From Imbricaverruca yamaguchii (lineage: Eukaryota > Arthropoda > Thecostraca > Neoverrucidae), in assembly GCA_034440575.1 (NCBI GenBank), contig JAOTOL010001366.1, positions 529,501 to 593,500 of the forward strand: a stretch of DNA of 64,000 bases. Reading direction: 5' to 3'. Within the stretch, counting starts at the first letter, position 1. Every line of letters starts with the position of its first letter. The translations under genes and the position numbers were made by a program. Below are positions 1-12,519 of the stretch, piece by piece. Below the pieces are notes generated by a model. The model saw only the letters and a list, made by a program, of their open reading frames with translations, did not search any database and was not told the origin of the DNA.

Positions 1-1140
1 AGTGGCGAACCCATGTCCGGGCTACGCCTCCCACGGACTGTGAGATATGCAGTACTGTAGTGAAATCCCATTTGGAATGATACATGCACCATGCACCGAT
101 GTAGACTATAAAGGACTGTTCACAACCATCGTAATGTCGACGCCCTGTCGGAATCGACGCAAAGCTAGCAGATAGTTAGCATGGGGTCCAATGAGTCTGC
201 CGATTCTGCCATTGCGCTGGTCTTGCGTCAGCTGTTTGCCGAGTCGTACAAAACGCTGGCGATTTCCGAGTGGGCAAAGTTGGGTTTTCTCAACTGTTTC
301 CGCTCAGCGCATCGGCGGCCTTCATGCAAGGTCGACGGACTGCTCGGGATAAACTACTATCGCCATGTTTGCTGATCTTCGGCGGATTAGGGCCACATCG
401 ACTGCGTTTTTTTCAGCTTGTAAGTTTCAACATGTCTGAACATGTGCGTCGGGAATACGCCTACTCCGTCATTGCGCTGGCTTTTTTGCGTTGATATTAC
501 ACTAGGTGTGAACAGTCATTAAACCACCATCAAGGGTCGCTACGAGTGCTGGACGAGCAATGGCGAGGAGTTGGACGTACAGCTCTGGGGCTATAGGGAG
601 TGGATCGTGGATCATGCCGAGCAAATTCCTATGAACCTACCACATCTGTTAGAAGATTGGAAATGCTTTAATGAACTTAGAAGATCATGATAGTACAATA
701 ATTGAGATTGCCGAAGTGCGTTGGAGTAGGAGGCTCGCCATACGAAAAATGTACATTATTCTTCGGAAGCCCTCCAAATTTGCTGCCTCATCCCAACTCA
801 TTCCCGCATACTCCAGAATGAATCGCATGTTTTCGAAATAAGCGTCCAAAATAGGTTCCGGTTTCAATTGTGCCGCCGCTTGGCCTGTCGAAGAGAACGG
901 GTCATTACACGTGTTGCCCTGTTCGCTTTGCTGACAATAAAATTGACATTTTCGCCCAAAGAGAGCATGCTCTACAGCCAAGTACTAGGGTCGCCAAGGA
1001 AAGCGACATTTCTAAGTGTTGTGGTTTGGGTTTTGAAAGTAGTCGACAGGGGTTTCTTTTAAAGAAGTTATTGTAACTGACCTGTATTTTGTCGGACCGA
1101 GTTGAAGCTTCCATCCTACTGACTATCGGCAAAGCTGGTT
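1..1140. other. No recognisable gene
   Basis: Unique-looking sequence of balanced composition. Only short open frames occur; the longest reads on the minus strand at 685-981 (98 codons) and has no family I recognise. No splice-bordered exon, RNA gene or repeat can be supported. Confidence 0.5.
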
Positions 1141-1148
1141 GAGACCTA

Positions 1149-1243
1149 CATATATCTCTCCCCCCCTCTCTCTCTCTTTCTCTCCGTATTATATGTATGT
1201 GTATTTATATATGCACATATATAAATATAAATATATATCTATA

Positions 1244-1291
<48 letters not shown>
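1149..1291. repeat. CT-rich then TA-rich microsatellite
   Basis: A C/T-only run (about 1157-1185) is followed by an interrupted then pure (TA)n tract to about 1288. This is a simple-sequence repeat and carries no gene. Confidence 0.9.
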
Positions 1292-1293
<2 letters not shown>

Positions 1294-1935
1294 CATCTCG
1301 AAATTGATGTCATGAAAATATATTGCTAAACATGAGAGTAGATAATTCCTTCCTGCTTTTATGGCTACTCAGTGCACGTCACCAAACTTTTTGCGACTCT
1401 TAATGACCTACTGGTGAATGCCAAACAAATATCGATGGTTGCTCAAAATAATGACACCACGCTTACTTCTCTGGTTCAAATATTTTTGGGTTTTGATTGA
1501 CTAAACAACTAGGTAGCAATAGAGCAGACAACATGAAACCAGGCCATGCGATTAAAGCATCCTTAGGCTCAACTCCCAACTCCCAGCACAATAAATCATT
1601 AGGGCTACTGGAACTGCTCTTACGTATCTAGATTGGATGGTCTGTGTATCGTGCAGTTGAAAAGCAGCACGGGTTCGTTGACTGACGTTGAAGCCACTCC
1701 GATGCCAGTTCTTCTTCAGACAAGTATCGACAAACCACCCGCCCAGCCGTTCTGTTCGGGATCGAGACGCCTGCCTTGACTGCTGTGGTGCCAGTTTTTG
1801 CCGGATGTCCAGCTTCCGAGTCACTGGATTGGTCGAAAAACGCTGACCGTTAAATACCGCCCAATCGCTGCTGCTCCCCGTGACCTTCCGTTGCTGCCAT
1901 CGTCAATGGCAGACAGTTACGATTAAAAGCTAGCA
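1292..1935. other. No recognisable gene
   Basis: Unique sequence between the TA microsatellite and the LINE tail. One 90-codon frame on the minus strand (1552-1824) has no recognisable motif. Confidence 0.45.
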
Positions 1936-3047
1936 TAAAGACATAAAGACATAAAGACATAAAAGATCAGTGCAACTATGAGCCACAACTGCCCTTCTTG
2001 GCTGTACTCTGGACACTCAACCAGTTGACCACCAAATCCGTCGATCAGCCCTCCATGAAATACTTAAAAAGAAGCCCTCTCTTTTTATAATGATTGTCTA
2101 TGCTGTTTTTAAATATGTTCAATGTGCTGCTACTGTCAATGGTTTCTGGCAGCTGGTTCCAATGTTATATTACCCTATTGGTGAAGAAAGATTGTCTTAA
2201 CCTTGTCCTGCTGTGGCTAACTTTGATTTTGAATTGATGACATCTAATTGCATCATTTCTGTTAAATTCAAACATTTGCCTGAGATATCCCTTCTCTTGA
2301 TCATGAACAAATTTAAAGACTTCAATAAGATCTCCTCTCAGCCTTCTATGTCTAAGTGAAAGCATATTCCATTTCTTCAATCTTTCCTCATATGCCAGCT
2401 TGCTTATACCAGAAACCGTTTTTGTGTAACCCTCTTTTGTTCTCTCTCCAAAAGCCAACAATCTTTTTCTTGGCTAGGAAACCAAGCTTAGATGCAGTAT
2501 TCCAAATGTGGCCTGACATATGCACAGTGAAGCTTCCTGATGACTTCCTCACTTCTGTACGATACAATCCTATTTATTGCTCCAAGCATTTTCAGTGCCT
2601 TATTCCTGGCTTCCTTGGTCTGTTCTGATGCCCCAAGTTTATGTTCAGAATAACACCTAAGTCATTCTCCTGCTGAGTCACCGATATTACTTGGCCACCC
2701 ATCAAGTAAGGAGCCTTCATATGCTGCTTACCTACATGCATGATTTTGCACTTATCAAAATTAAATTGCATTTGCCATTCTTCGGACCACTTCACAAGTT
2801 CGTCTAATTCTTTTTGCAGCGAGATATGCTCATCTTGACCTGTTAGTGCCCTAAAAACCTTCAAATCATCCGCAAATTTCAAAACTTTACTGCTTAGGCC
2901 ACTTTCAATGTTATTTACAAATATATTGAAAAGTAGTGGCCCCAGTACTGACCCCTGGGGGACTCCACTAAGAACATTTGGCCATGATGACTTTGTACCA
3001 CTTAACATCACTCTCTGGTGTCTATCTGAAGGCCACAACTCTAACGT
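1936..3047 (-). mobile_element. CR1-like LINE, 5'-truncated copy 1 (RT C-terminal half and 3' tail)
   Basis: On the minus strand the element runs from about 3047 to an octamer tail at 1936-1969, whose sense-strand unit is TTTATGTC. Translation at 3038-2592 shows the reverse-transcriptase core: GVPQGSVLGPLLF, then KFADDLKVF (the F/YADD active-site box). A frameshift follows, and 2461-2165 continues the RT C-terminus. Homology with the copy at 23.07-24.34 kb is high throughout. It stops abruptly at about 3047, upstream of the PQG motif, so the copy is 5'-truncated as expected from target-primed reverse transcription. It is inactive. The CR1-like (Jockey-group) assignment rests on motif style and the short tandem 3' tail, not on a tree. 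Confidence 0.85.
2592..3038 (-). pseudogene. Reverse transcriptase fragment of CR1-like LINE copy 1
   Basis: The open frame covers the palm region of a non-LTR reverse transcriptase, with PQGS and FADD boxes followed by DKCKIMHVGKQ, matching the copy at 23.2-24.3 kb residue by residue in most places. It begins within the fingers/palm region because the element is 5'-truncated. It ends at a frameshift after LGVILN; the remainder resumes in another frame at 2461-2165. It lies inside the element at 1936-3047 and is a dead relic. Confidence 0.8.
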
Positions 3048-3189
3048 ACTTGTGGTTACCGTAAGTCACTCTAAGTTTCCTAGACTGGCTTGTGTTATAA
3101 GAAAAGTCGTCACGTATCTAGAATTTCCGTGGAACTGACACGCAGATACGTGACATGTACATGGTACGCACCCAGCATGGCTCGTTGGT

Positions 3190-3480
3190 GTTTGCCATCA
3201 CAACGATGTGAACCAGTATGAGGCTATTTTGACTAGAACTTCACGAGTGCTGGAAATAGGAATGCCAGTCAAGCCTGCACTGGCTATAGTTTCAGCCGCA
3301 ATCGGCCATAGGCTAAACAGGCTCCTGCTATATGCTGAGCAAGCATCTGCTATAGGCTCAGCCCGTATCGGCTATAGGCCCAGCCGGATCGGTAATATGC
3401 TCAGCCGGCATCGGGTATAGACTCAGTCGATGTCGGCCATAGATTTTACACGCATCGGCTTCAAGCTCCGCTGGATCTGT
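3190..3480. repeat. Degenerate tandem repeat
   Basis: Diverged copies of a motif built on GGCTATAGGCTCAGCCGG with ATCGG recur about 8 times. The period is irregular (about 22-32 bp), which suggests an old, decayed minisatellite. Borders are approximate. Confidence 0.5.
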
Positions 3481-3633
3481 TTGAGACGATATTTGTATCT
3501 TGAATTATTCCTAGACTTCGAGACCATGCCATTTTTTAGCAAGCTCTTCTATAAGATTGGCATCTGGGATTGGGCATGCCACAGTGGATCTCTCTCGAGC
3601 TCCGTCCATACGTAATACGCCATATTTTGGCAC

Positions 3634-3742
3634 CGTTTCGCCGACGCCTCGAGCGGTGCTATATCATCGTTTGGCCGACGCCCCGAGTGGCGCTATATCA
3701 TCGTTTGGCCGACGCCCCGAGTCGCGCATTGTCCTCGTTTTA
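3634..3742. repeat. 34-bp tandem repeat, about three copies
   Basis: The unit contains GCCGACGCCCCGAG followed by GCGCTATATCATCGTTTG. Two copies are complete and a third is diverged. Confidence 0.75.
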
Positions 3743-4404
3743 ACGGCGTGTGCCAGAAAAGTGAACACACTTGAATTGAGCACAATTTTGCGGAGTCCCA
3801 CAAAGAATTGACAGTAAATCAGCGGTAACCTTTGACCTATGCCGATAGTTTGCGATTCTTAGTGGCCTCAGATAGTTTGAGATTCTTAGTTGACCTTCTA
3901 TCATTCCGTCCCATACTTGACATACCAGCATCCCGCAAGGATGTTCTACTGCAGAGCTAGAGCATCCAACATCAGCAAGCGGAACGGAAAATATGGCCAT
4001 CTTGACGACGCAATTAGAAGTGACAACTATCCAGGATTGCTGGCACTAAGGACAGAAATGATGAACAGAGAAGGTTTGCAGGTGACAAAGCGCCGAGGAG
4101 TTTTCCAGGCTCTAGCAGATATGTGGCGGAGGGAGGGGGCTTACGTTCTATCTACCAATGTCATTGGGGTGTGAGGCTAGTGCGAATCTTACCACCAGCC
4201 GTGTTCCATAGTCCATGTGTTCGAACGGCCCAGGATTGTATGCAGGTACCCATACACAGATCACGGAAAGAATTACAAACCCGAACCTGGCCCAGCCAAC
4301 TGGAAAACTACGGTGCGGTAAACTCCCACCAGCCCCCGATCATCAGCAGAACAGCAGAAATGTGTACAGGGTCACATTTGGCGGCTCGGCGGGCGGCAGT
4401 GTGC
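3743..4404. other. No supported gene
   Basis: A 95-codon plus-strand frame (3890-4174) has ordinary-looking composition, but I see no family, start context or splice evidence that would separate it from chance. Confidence 0.4.
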
Positions 4405-5490
4405 AGAGGGCCGGTCCACCAGAGGTGCAGAGGGCCGCCAGCCACCAGAGGTCCAGAGGGCCGCCGGCCACCAGAGGTGCAGAGGGCCTCCAGAGGTGCA
4501 GAGGGCCGCCGGCCACCAGAGATGCAGAGGGCCGCCAGCCACCAGAGGTGCAGAGGACCGCCGGCTACCAGAGATGCAGAGGGCCGCCAGAGGTGCAGAG
4601 GACCGCCAGAGGTGCAGAGGACCGCCAGCCACCAGAGGTGCAGAGGGCCGCCGGCCACCAGAGGTGCAGAGGGCCTCCAGAGGTGCAGAGGGCCGCCAGA
4701 GGTGCAGAGGACCGCCAGAGGTGCAGAGGGCCACCAGAGGTGCAGAGGGCCGCCAGAGGTGCAGAGGGCCGCCAGAGGTGCAGAGGGCCACCAGAGGTGC
4801 AGAGGGCCGCCGGCCACCAGAGGTGCAGAGGACCGCCAGAGGTGCAGAGGACCGCCAGAGGTGCAGAGGGCCGCCAGAGGTGCAGAGGACCGCCAGAGGT
4901 GCAGAGGGCCACCAGAGGTGCAGAGGGCCGCCGGCCACCAGAGGTGCAGAGGGCCGCCAGAGGCGCAGAGGGCCGCCAGAGGCGTTGAGGGCCGCCAGAG
5001 GTGCAGAGGGCCACCAGAGGTGTTGAGGGCCGCCAGAGGTGCAGAGGGCCGCCAGAGGTGCAGAGGGCCGCCGGAGGTGTAAAGGGCCGCCAGAGGTGCA
5101 GAGGGCCACCAGAGGTGCAGAGGACCACCAGCCACCAGAGATGCAGAGAGCCGCCGGCCACCAGAGGTGCAGAGGGCCTCCAGAGGTGCAGAGGACCGCC
5201 AGAGGTGCAGAGAGCCGCCGGCCACCAGAGGTGCAGAGGGCCGCCAGAGGTGCAGAGGGCCGCCAGAGGTGCAGAGGGCCGCCAGAGGCGCAGAGGGCCG
5301 CCAGAGGCGCAGAGGGCCGCCAGAGGTGTTGAGGGCCGCCAGAGGTGCAGAGGGCCGCCAGAGGTGTTGAGGGCCACCAGAGGTGCAGAGGACCGCCAGG
5401 CACCAGAGATGCAGAGAGCCGCCGGCCACCAGAGGTGTTGAGGGCCGCCAGAGGTGCAGAGGGCCACCAGAGGCGCAGAGGCGTGCCGGC
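4405..5490. repeat. Minisatellite, 19-bp unit, about 55 copies
   Basis: The unit is GCCGCCAGAGGTGCAGAGG with C/T and G/A variants, and some copies carry an inserted GGCCACC. The 19-bp period gives 19-residue pseudo-peptides in every frame. Long open frames here, such as the 554-codon minus frame and 319-codon plus frame, are artefacts of a GC-rich unit without stop codons. A GC-rich unique stretch follows to about 5540. Confidence 0.95.
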
Positions 5491-5549
5491 CGGCGGCCCG
5501 GCCCTGGGCCCAGCGCTGGAGACTGGTCAAACTCCAGCGAAGCATGTCG

Positions 5550-5962
5550 CCGCGGCCGATATGGGATGCAGGACCACCGATACAGGCCACACGGTCGCCA
5601 ATACAAGACAGCACCACCGATATTGGACGCAGAACCGCCGATATATGACAGGTCCGTAAATATAGGACACACGACCGCCGATATTTGACACAAAGTCGCC
5701 GATATAGGACACGGGACCACCGATTTAGGACACATGACCGCCGACACAGATACATGACCGCCGATATAGGTCATAGGACCGCCGATATATGACAGGTTCA
5801 TAGATATAGGACATATGACCGCCGATATAGGACACATGACCGCCGATATTGGACACCGAATCGCCGATATTTGACACACGACAATCGATAAAAGCCGCAG
5901 GACGCCGATATAGAAGGCAGGACCACCGATATATGACGCAGGACCGCCTATGTAGGCCACTT
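5550..5962. repeat. Diverged minisatellite, 21-bp unit, about 19 copies
   Basis: The unit is close to GACCGCCGATATAGGACACAT and is much more diverged than the neighbouring 19-bp array, suggesting greater age. The period of 21 is a multiple of three, so it yields a heptapeptide-like frame (YIGGPAS-type) with no sign of selection. Confidence 0.85.
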
Positions 5963-6482
5963 GTGCTACCAAATTGTGCGTTGGATGTCGGAAGCGCTCC
6001 CATCCTTTGATAAACTAGGAAAATTGTTCACTAAATCGAAAAGCAAACGTTCAGAAAGCACATTCAGAACAAGTTTTTGATCAGCAACCCAATCGCTACC
6101 ACTTTGTGATAGTACCAGCGTAATCGGCCGGCTAGTTAGAAAATAATACAGCAAACGCCGTTGGATGTGTGCTCACCTTGGGCTGGTCCCCAATCTTTTC
6201 CGTCTAATTTTCCAGAACAACGAGGAAGTGGCGCGCGGCAGCCAGTTCAAAGTTGGCATACCTGATGCTGCATCATTTGCGCGTCATTCGAAGAAGGAAA
6301 TTGATCCAGGTCATATCAGATCAACGAGCTGTGACATCATTGGACGCTTGCGGAGCCATGTTTGCGCGTGTATTGACAATTAAAGGGCTATTATATATGA
6401 GCTATTGTATATAGGGTTATAGGGTCATAACTACGTGCATTGGTAGTCATAGGGGAGCATACGTGCATTAGCACGCGCCCTT

Positions 6483-7567
6483 GAGGGTGGCGGCGAAATC
6501 CGCCCACCCCTTTGGTTTTTCGTAGATAACTCCAGATTTTACCGGCCGATATCCACCATTGTATGCATACCTGCTTAGAAATGACCGGCGCATTGTTCAG
6601 AGTCAGAAACACGAAGATCGACCGAAATTTGTTTCAAGTAAGGGGTCGTTAATTATAAAAAATATCAACGCCAGAGCACAAATATCGGCGCTGATGCACT
6701 TCCCGTATATTCCTTTTAATTTAATTTTATTATATTCATTTAAAAAAATTAATCCGAGTTGTTGCTGGGGTGGCTTTAGGAACCAGGGTTCTATTGTTCA
6801 GCAGAGCTCGTTGCGTGAACCCTGGCCTCACCACCCGATCCATGAATTCCAGTTGAACGGCAGAATTTAGACCGAAATTTTAACGTGCCGTCAATGCACC
6901 GACAAGGCCGCCCGGTAGCTCGACCCCGGCCTTATCGGGCCAGCTGCCAACTGACACCCCCGCTCGGGGGCTAAATGCGAGCGCGCGAAGCGACTCGAAC
7001 CCTGTGTTGCCAGGACAGGGGAGACCAAAGCAGGCCAGCGCTCTAGCCAACTGAGCTACCGGGACGAAAGTACATGGACATTGGCAAAAAGGAAGTGTTC
7101 TTAGCAACACCAGCGACTTGTTTCATATTTATTGTCATGCTATATTGTTGCAAAGTCATGTCAGGTCACCGAGGTCAAGTCAGGTCAAGTTCATGACAGG
7201 TTAACACACGACCTGGAGGGGAGGGTGAAATCCGCCAACCCATCGATTTGTCGTACATAACTCCATATTGTACCGGCCGATATATGCCATTTTTTGCGTA
7301 CATGCTTAGAAATGAGCGACGCAGTGTTTAAAGAAAAAACAATGAAAATCGGCCGAAACTTTTTCAAGTAAGGGGCCATTAAAGTAAAACAAAATTCGCA
7401 GCGCCCGAACACAAAAATCGGCGCTGATGCGCTTCCCTTATATTGGCAAAAGGGAAGCGTGCTTGACAACACTAGCGACTTGTTTGATGTATATTGTTAT
7501 GCTATATCACCTAAAAGTCATCTTAGGTCGCCGAAGTCGAGTCAAATCAAGTTCATGACAGGCTAAT
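6483..7567. repeat. Tandem duplication of a ~360-bp unit, first copy interrupted
   Basis: Copy 1 lies at about 6483-6711 plus 7083-7202 and copy 2 at about 7213-7567. Shared landmarks include GAAATCCGCC, ACCGGCCGATAT, GGCGCTGATG and CAAGTTCATGACAGG. Copy 1 is broken exactly between TATATT and GGCAAAA by the SINE at 6712-7082, while copy 2 reads straight through. The unit itself is unclassified and has no coding potential I can see. Confidence 0.8.
6712..7082 (-). mobile_element. tRNA-derived SINE, family C
   Basis: On the minus strand the head reads CCCGGTAGCTCAGTTGG (A box, 7064-7048), with a B-box-like GGGTTCGAGTC at about 7003-6993. A GC-rich body with a CCCCCGAGCGGGGG hairpin follows, then an A/T-rich tail near 6712-6755. 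About 371 bp are missing from the otherwise matching second copy of the host duplication, so the borders come from comparing filled and empty sites. No clear target-site duplication is visible. Confidence 0.75.
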
Positions 7568-7569
7568 GG

Positions 7570-9860
7570 AACCAAACTTGGTCAACTGGAATGCTGTCAC
7601 AAATGCAAATGACTGTCATGAGATTGATGTCACTTTGCATGTTACTGCCTACACATCCGGGAATCTACTGTTTGTCATTGTCTGCCTGAGCGTTTCCATA
7701 CTTCATTCATGTATTTCACTCCTTTCTTTGCGAAGCCGATTGTGCCGAGCCTCCTAACGGAGCAGTCGGGTGGGCAGCCCGGTTTCGGTAACTGGAGGAG
7801 GTAATGGCCTGATAAATTGCTCCTTAATAGGTGGCCTGAGTTCAAATAGCGGATCTGGCATCCGTATTGCAGCATTAGTAATGTCCAAAATATGATTAAG
7901 GCCAATTTTGGAGCATTTAAACACAATCACAGTGATCCATAGCAATGACAAGCCAAGCCACGCAAAACCAGAACATTTTGCTATTTTGACCTCATTTGAC
8001 TTTGAAGATATTGACTTAATGTCATGAAACTTGAACACAATGGAGTTCACTATCGTGCTCATCCAGCCTGCGAATTTCGTTGCTCTAGCCTTCGTAGGAG
8101 CCGATATCTTAGGGGGCGGAATCCGCCCCCTCCATTGCGCGCAATTTTCAGAGACTCTCTAGGGCGCGTGTGAAAAAAGCATTTGGGTACACAATGCACA
8201 CAGCCAGCTCAAATGTTTTTAGACCATTTTCAAAAGAACAGTGACATTTGCACTTATGGTCAGGCAGATATGGTTAGGCGGCTGGTGACCTTTTCCTACC
8301 ATGAAAGAAGGCATTTTTCTTACTTTTGCTTACGACTCCCGAGGTCAAGGGTCTACCCAAAACATGACTCAGACTACTATTCGGACTATATATCGCTGTA
8401 GTTTTTCGAAGTCGCAAATCTTCCCTCAAGGCGAAACACCGCCAGACATTTTCAGCGTCGTCAAAACCTCACAAAAAGCGTCGTCAAAACCCCAGACAAT
8501 AGTTATATTACATTTTTGCACAGCAGACGGTGCTAACATCCATTCCGCGCTATTATAACTATACACTATAGCACGGTGCCTTGGTATTGCACAACAATGG
8601 GGCACGTCGCAAGTTTGATGTCAATTGCTCACACCATCAGCATCAAGGTCTCGCGCACCGTCCAGCTAGTAGCTGTCCTTACGAATGAGACTCGGAATGT
8701 CGCTCCTGTCCCGTAGTGTCGCTCTTACGCAACCGTATCTGGCCTCCACGCTGTTCAACTTCTGAGACGCTTCGGTGACCAGCTAAACCGCTTTCTTCTC
8801 AATGATCTGCATGTGTGCATGGTACACTGGAATGCTGAGAGGAGCATGGACGATGTTTCTGATGTGATCGTTCAACATTGTGAGGATTAGCGGATGCTCG
8901 GAGATCGTCTCACTCTCCCAGTCGATGGTTTCTGCACGATTCGCTGACTCCCTATAAGTGGCAAGGAGACGGCATGGGCGGACTTGGTCCGGAGTCTCGT
9001 CCCTGAGCCGACATCGCAACACTAAGGACACCGCCCCCTCACCAGTTGTCACACTATCGTCAGGACATAAAGCAAAAAGCAGTCATCACAGCTAGCCCAG
9101 TAGCCACCGCGCTGCAGCACTGGGCCCATCAGATATGCCGGGCACGCGTGGAGCTCTGTTAGGAGCACAACGTTTTTGTGCGGGTTGTTGGCATTGTCCT
9201 GACAATTCATCGGCGTACTGGGAGCACCAGTCTCTCTGATTCACCAAGATTGAAACCATTGTCTAGTGATGGCCATTATTATATCACCTCAGCCTATCGT
9301 GATAATCTAGCAATGAGCCAGTTGAACTTGCCGCGGTTACTGAAATAGTCGGATATCCCTTCAATGATTGCATGATCGACTAGCCAACAACATAGTAGCT
9401 ACACGCTAGGTAAAGCGTGTTGGCGTACATAACGCTTTACGCGGGTGCATACCAGGTATATTTCAGGATACATACCAGGCATATTCCAATTTCCAGGGTA
9501 CATACACGGGTGCATTCCAGGTAATCTGTGTTAGCATAGGCGATATCTGTTGAAATAACCATTATATTGGACTTGAAACAGTGCCATTGGGCGCATATTG
9601 CCTTAATGATAATACAACAGACTGTACTGTTTCAAAGCATAGCTTTCGATTTAGTCAACATATTTCGAATTCACCGATATATGGCAGCACCTCCGATTCG
9701 AAGCCTTCGAGGGGGTCCGGGGAATCAAGTAATTATAAGTTAATTCGCGTGTGATGTGCGTTTTCAGGAGTTTTCCAGCATGCTCCGTCACAATTTCACC
9801 CATGCTGAGCACTCTGTAATTGACGATACACCCTACTCGTCAAAGCCGCGTCGGTGACAC
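7570..9860. other. No recognisable gene
   Basis: Unique sequence without recognisable protein or RNA features. A near-palindrome, GGGGGCGGA-A-TCCGCCCCC, lies at 8112-8130. The longest frames (8783-9052 and 7754-8062, both minus) match no family I know. Confidence 0.45.
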
Positions 9861-9864
9861 TTGG

Positions 9865-11418
9865 CGACACAGTCGGTCCACTGGTGACCACACAGGTCAC
9901 GGTCCAGTCGGTCCACTGGTGACCACACAGGTCACGGCCCAGTCGGTCCACTGGTGACCACACAGGTCACGGCCCAGTCGGTCCACTGGTGACCACACAG
10001 GTCACTGTCCAGTCGGTCCACTGGTGGCCCACAGGTCACGGCCAGTCGCAGTCGGTCCACTGGTGACCACACAGGTCACTGCCCAGTCGGTCCACTGGTG
10101 ACCACACAGGTCACTTCCAGTCGGTCCACTGGTGACCACACAGGTCACTGTCCAGTCGGTCCACTGGTGACCACACAGGTCACGGTCCAGTCGGTCCACT
10201 GGTGACCACACAGGTCAGTCGGTCCACTGGTGACCACACAGGTCACTGTCCAGTCGGTCCACTGGTGACCACACAGGTCACGGTCCAGTCGGTCCACTGG
10301 TGACCACACAGGTCACTGTCCAGTCGGTCCACTGGTGACCACACAGGTCACTGTCCAGTCGGTCCACTGGTGACCACACAGGTCACTGTCCAGTCGGTCC
10401 ACTGGTGACCACACAGGTCACGGCCCAGTCGGTCCACTGGTGACCACACAGGTCACGGCCCAGTCGGTCCACTGGTGACCACACAGGTCACGGTCCAGTC
10501 GGTCCACTGGTGACCACACAGGTCACTGTCCAGTCGGTCCACTGGTGACCACACAGGTCACGTCCAGTCGGTCCACTGGTGACCACAGGTCACGGCCCAG
10601 TCGGTCCACTGGTGACCACACAGGTCACTGTCCAGTCGGTCCACTGGTGACCACACAGGTCACGGCCCAGTCGGTCCACTGGTGACCACACAGGCGTCCA
10701 CTGGTCACGGTCCAGTCGGTCCACTGGTGACCACACAGGTCACGGTCCAGTCGGTCCACTGGTGACCACACAGGTCACTGTCCAGTCGGTCCACTGGTGA
10801 CCACACAGGTCACGGCCCAGTCGGTCCACTGGTGACCACACAGGTCACTGTCCAGTCGGTCCACTGGTGACCACACAGGTCACTGTCCAGTCGGTCCACT
10901 GGTGACCACACAGGTCACGGCCCAGTCGGTCCACTGGTGACCACACAGGTCACGGCCCAGTCGGTCCACTGGTGACCACAGGTCACTGTCAGTGGTCCAC
11001 TGGTGACCACACAGGTCCAGTCGGTCCACTGCCGTGACCACACAGGTCACGGCTCAGTCGGTCCACTGGTGACCACACAGGTCACTGTCCAGTCGGTCCA
11101 CTGGTGACCACACAGGTCACTGTCCAGTCGGTCCACTGGTGACCACACAGGTCACGGCCCAGTCGGTCCACTGGTGACCACACAGGTCACTGTCCAGTCG
11201 GTCCACTGGTGACCACACAGGTCACGGTCCAGTCGGTCCATGGATAGACACACAGGTCACGGCCCAGTCGGTCCACTGGCGACACAGGTCACGGTCCAGT
11301 CGGTCCACTGGTGACCACACAGGTCACTGTCCAGTCGGTCACGACCCAGTCGGTCCACTGGTGACCACACAGGTCACGGCCCAGTCGGTCCACTGGTGAC
11401 CACACAGGTCACGGCCCA
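9865..11418. repeat. Minisatellite, 35-bp unit, about 44 copies
   Basis: Each unit contains AGTCGGTCCACTGG followed by TGACCACACAGGTCAC and either GGCC or TGTC. The two phases of variation (CGGCC or CTGTC) alternate irregularly along the array. Each unit carries the 6-bp inverted repeat GTGACC/GGTCAC with a 5-base spacer. Period length and copy homogeneity are read directly from the sequence. Confidence 0.95.
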
Positions 11419-11775
11419 GTGGGCGCGTCTTCGCGCCACGTGCAGCTGGCTTGCTGTCGGACACACGCGACAGGCGCAGAGCCACACCCGACGCCCCCTC
11501 GCGTCTCCAATAGCCGCGCGGCGGTCGGCCTTGTGTGTGTGTGGGGGGGGCGAGGTCGTGTCAGAGCTAGGGGCGTCGTGACACACATCCACGACGGAGT
11601 GCGGGTCGTACTTTATCACCCAATCCGCGTGTCCAGGTCTCGTCACGAACCGTCGGCAACGTCGGCTCGGTGATGTCCCGGGCGTGGTTTGTTCGCCGTG
11701 GGCCCGCGGGAAAGCTTCGGCCGACGGCGAGTTCGTCGTGTTCCGGCCAGGTGGGAGCCGGGGAGTGTGCACGAC

Positions 11776-11946
11776 GCGTCGCTGACGCTTCGCCGACGCT
11801 TCGCTGACGCTTCGCTGACGCTTCGCTGACGCTTCGCTGACGCTTCGCTGACGCTTCGCTGACGCTTCGCTGACGCTTCGCTGACGCTTCGCTGACGCTT
11901 CGCTGACGCTTCGCTGACGCTTCGCTGACGCTTCGCTGACGCTCTC
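11776..11946. repeat. Minisatellite, 11-bp unit, about 15 copies
   Basis: The unit is CTGACGCTTCG, almost invariant. It produces an apparent 11-residue repeat (RSVSEASAKRQ) on the minus strand at 11374-12188. This is an array artefact, because both overlapping minus frames show the same peptide out of step. Confidence 0.95.
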
Positions 11947-12519
11947 TGCTGACGAAGCGCCCCTAAGCCCAAACGCTCTCTGCTGACCACTGTCGTCACG
12001 TCGGCGACACAGGAAGTTACGGGAGTGCATCGGGTCACCAAGGTGCCGCATGTCACAGGAGGATCATGGTCAGTCAGGCACCCGGAGTCAGCGATGGGCC
12101 TGGGGGGCACCGGAGAGCCGCATTCCTGAGGTGTTTTCGAGTGCGGTAACACCATCAGGGAATATTTCCCTTCCGGATTGGCGGCCACAAGAAGCTTAGA
12201 TGGTATGTGCCAAGCTGTGTTGGGGACAGGTGGTAGCTCAGCTGAGCGGTTAATGGCGTCATTTGTAGCAAGTTTTAAAAAAAAGCATCCACCTGCGTAT
12301 CATCCGTTTACAACATGGAAAGACGCCTTCGTTGCTGTAAAAGAAATGCATTACATAAAAGGAACCTGATTCACGTCATCTTGCGTCAGCATGGCACATG
12401 TCCCGGTGTCTTTGCATTGTTGAGGAGAGAATAACTTCACCACAGGTGGGCACGGAGGGCAGCCAGCTTGTGGTTGCGTCCCAGCTGACCCAGTTTCAGC
12501 TCCACTGCACGTCTTATGA

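Noticed and set aside
1..50. tRNA-like B box at the window edge (minus strand)
   Set aside because: Only a weak GGGTTCGCC match with no A box; too little sequence to judge.
685..981. 98-codon minus-strand frame
   Set aside because: It looks protein-like in composition, but no motif or exon borders support it.
3890..4174. 95-codon plus-strand frame of ordinary composition
   Set aside because: No recognisable family, splice signals or start context; a frame of this length is expected by chance in 64 kb.
4308..5972. 554-codon minus-strand open frame
   Set aside because: It lies in the 19-bp minisatellite; the repeated peptide appears in all frames because the unit lacks stop codons.
6993..7066. 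A genuine tRNA gene on the minus strand
   Set aside because: A and B boxes are present, but the 3' acceptor half does not pair and the element continues for about 370 bp; it is a SINE.
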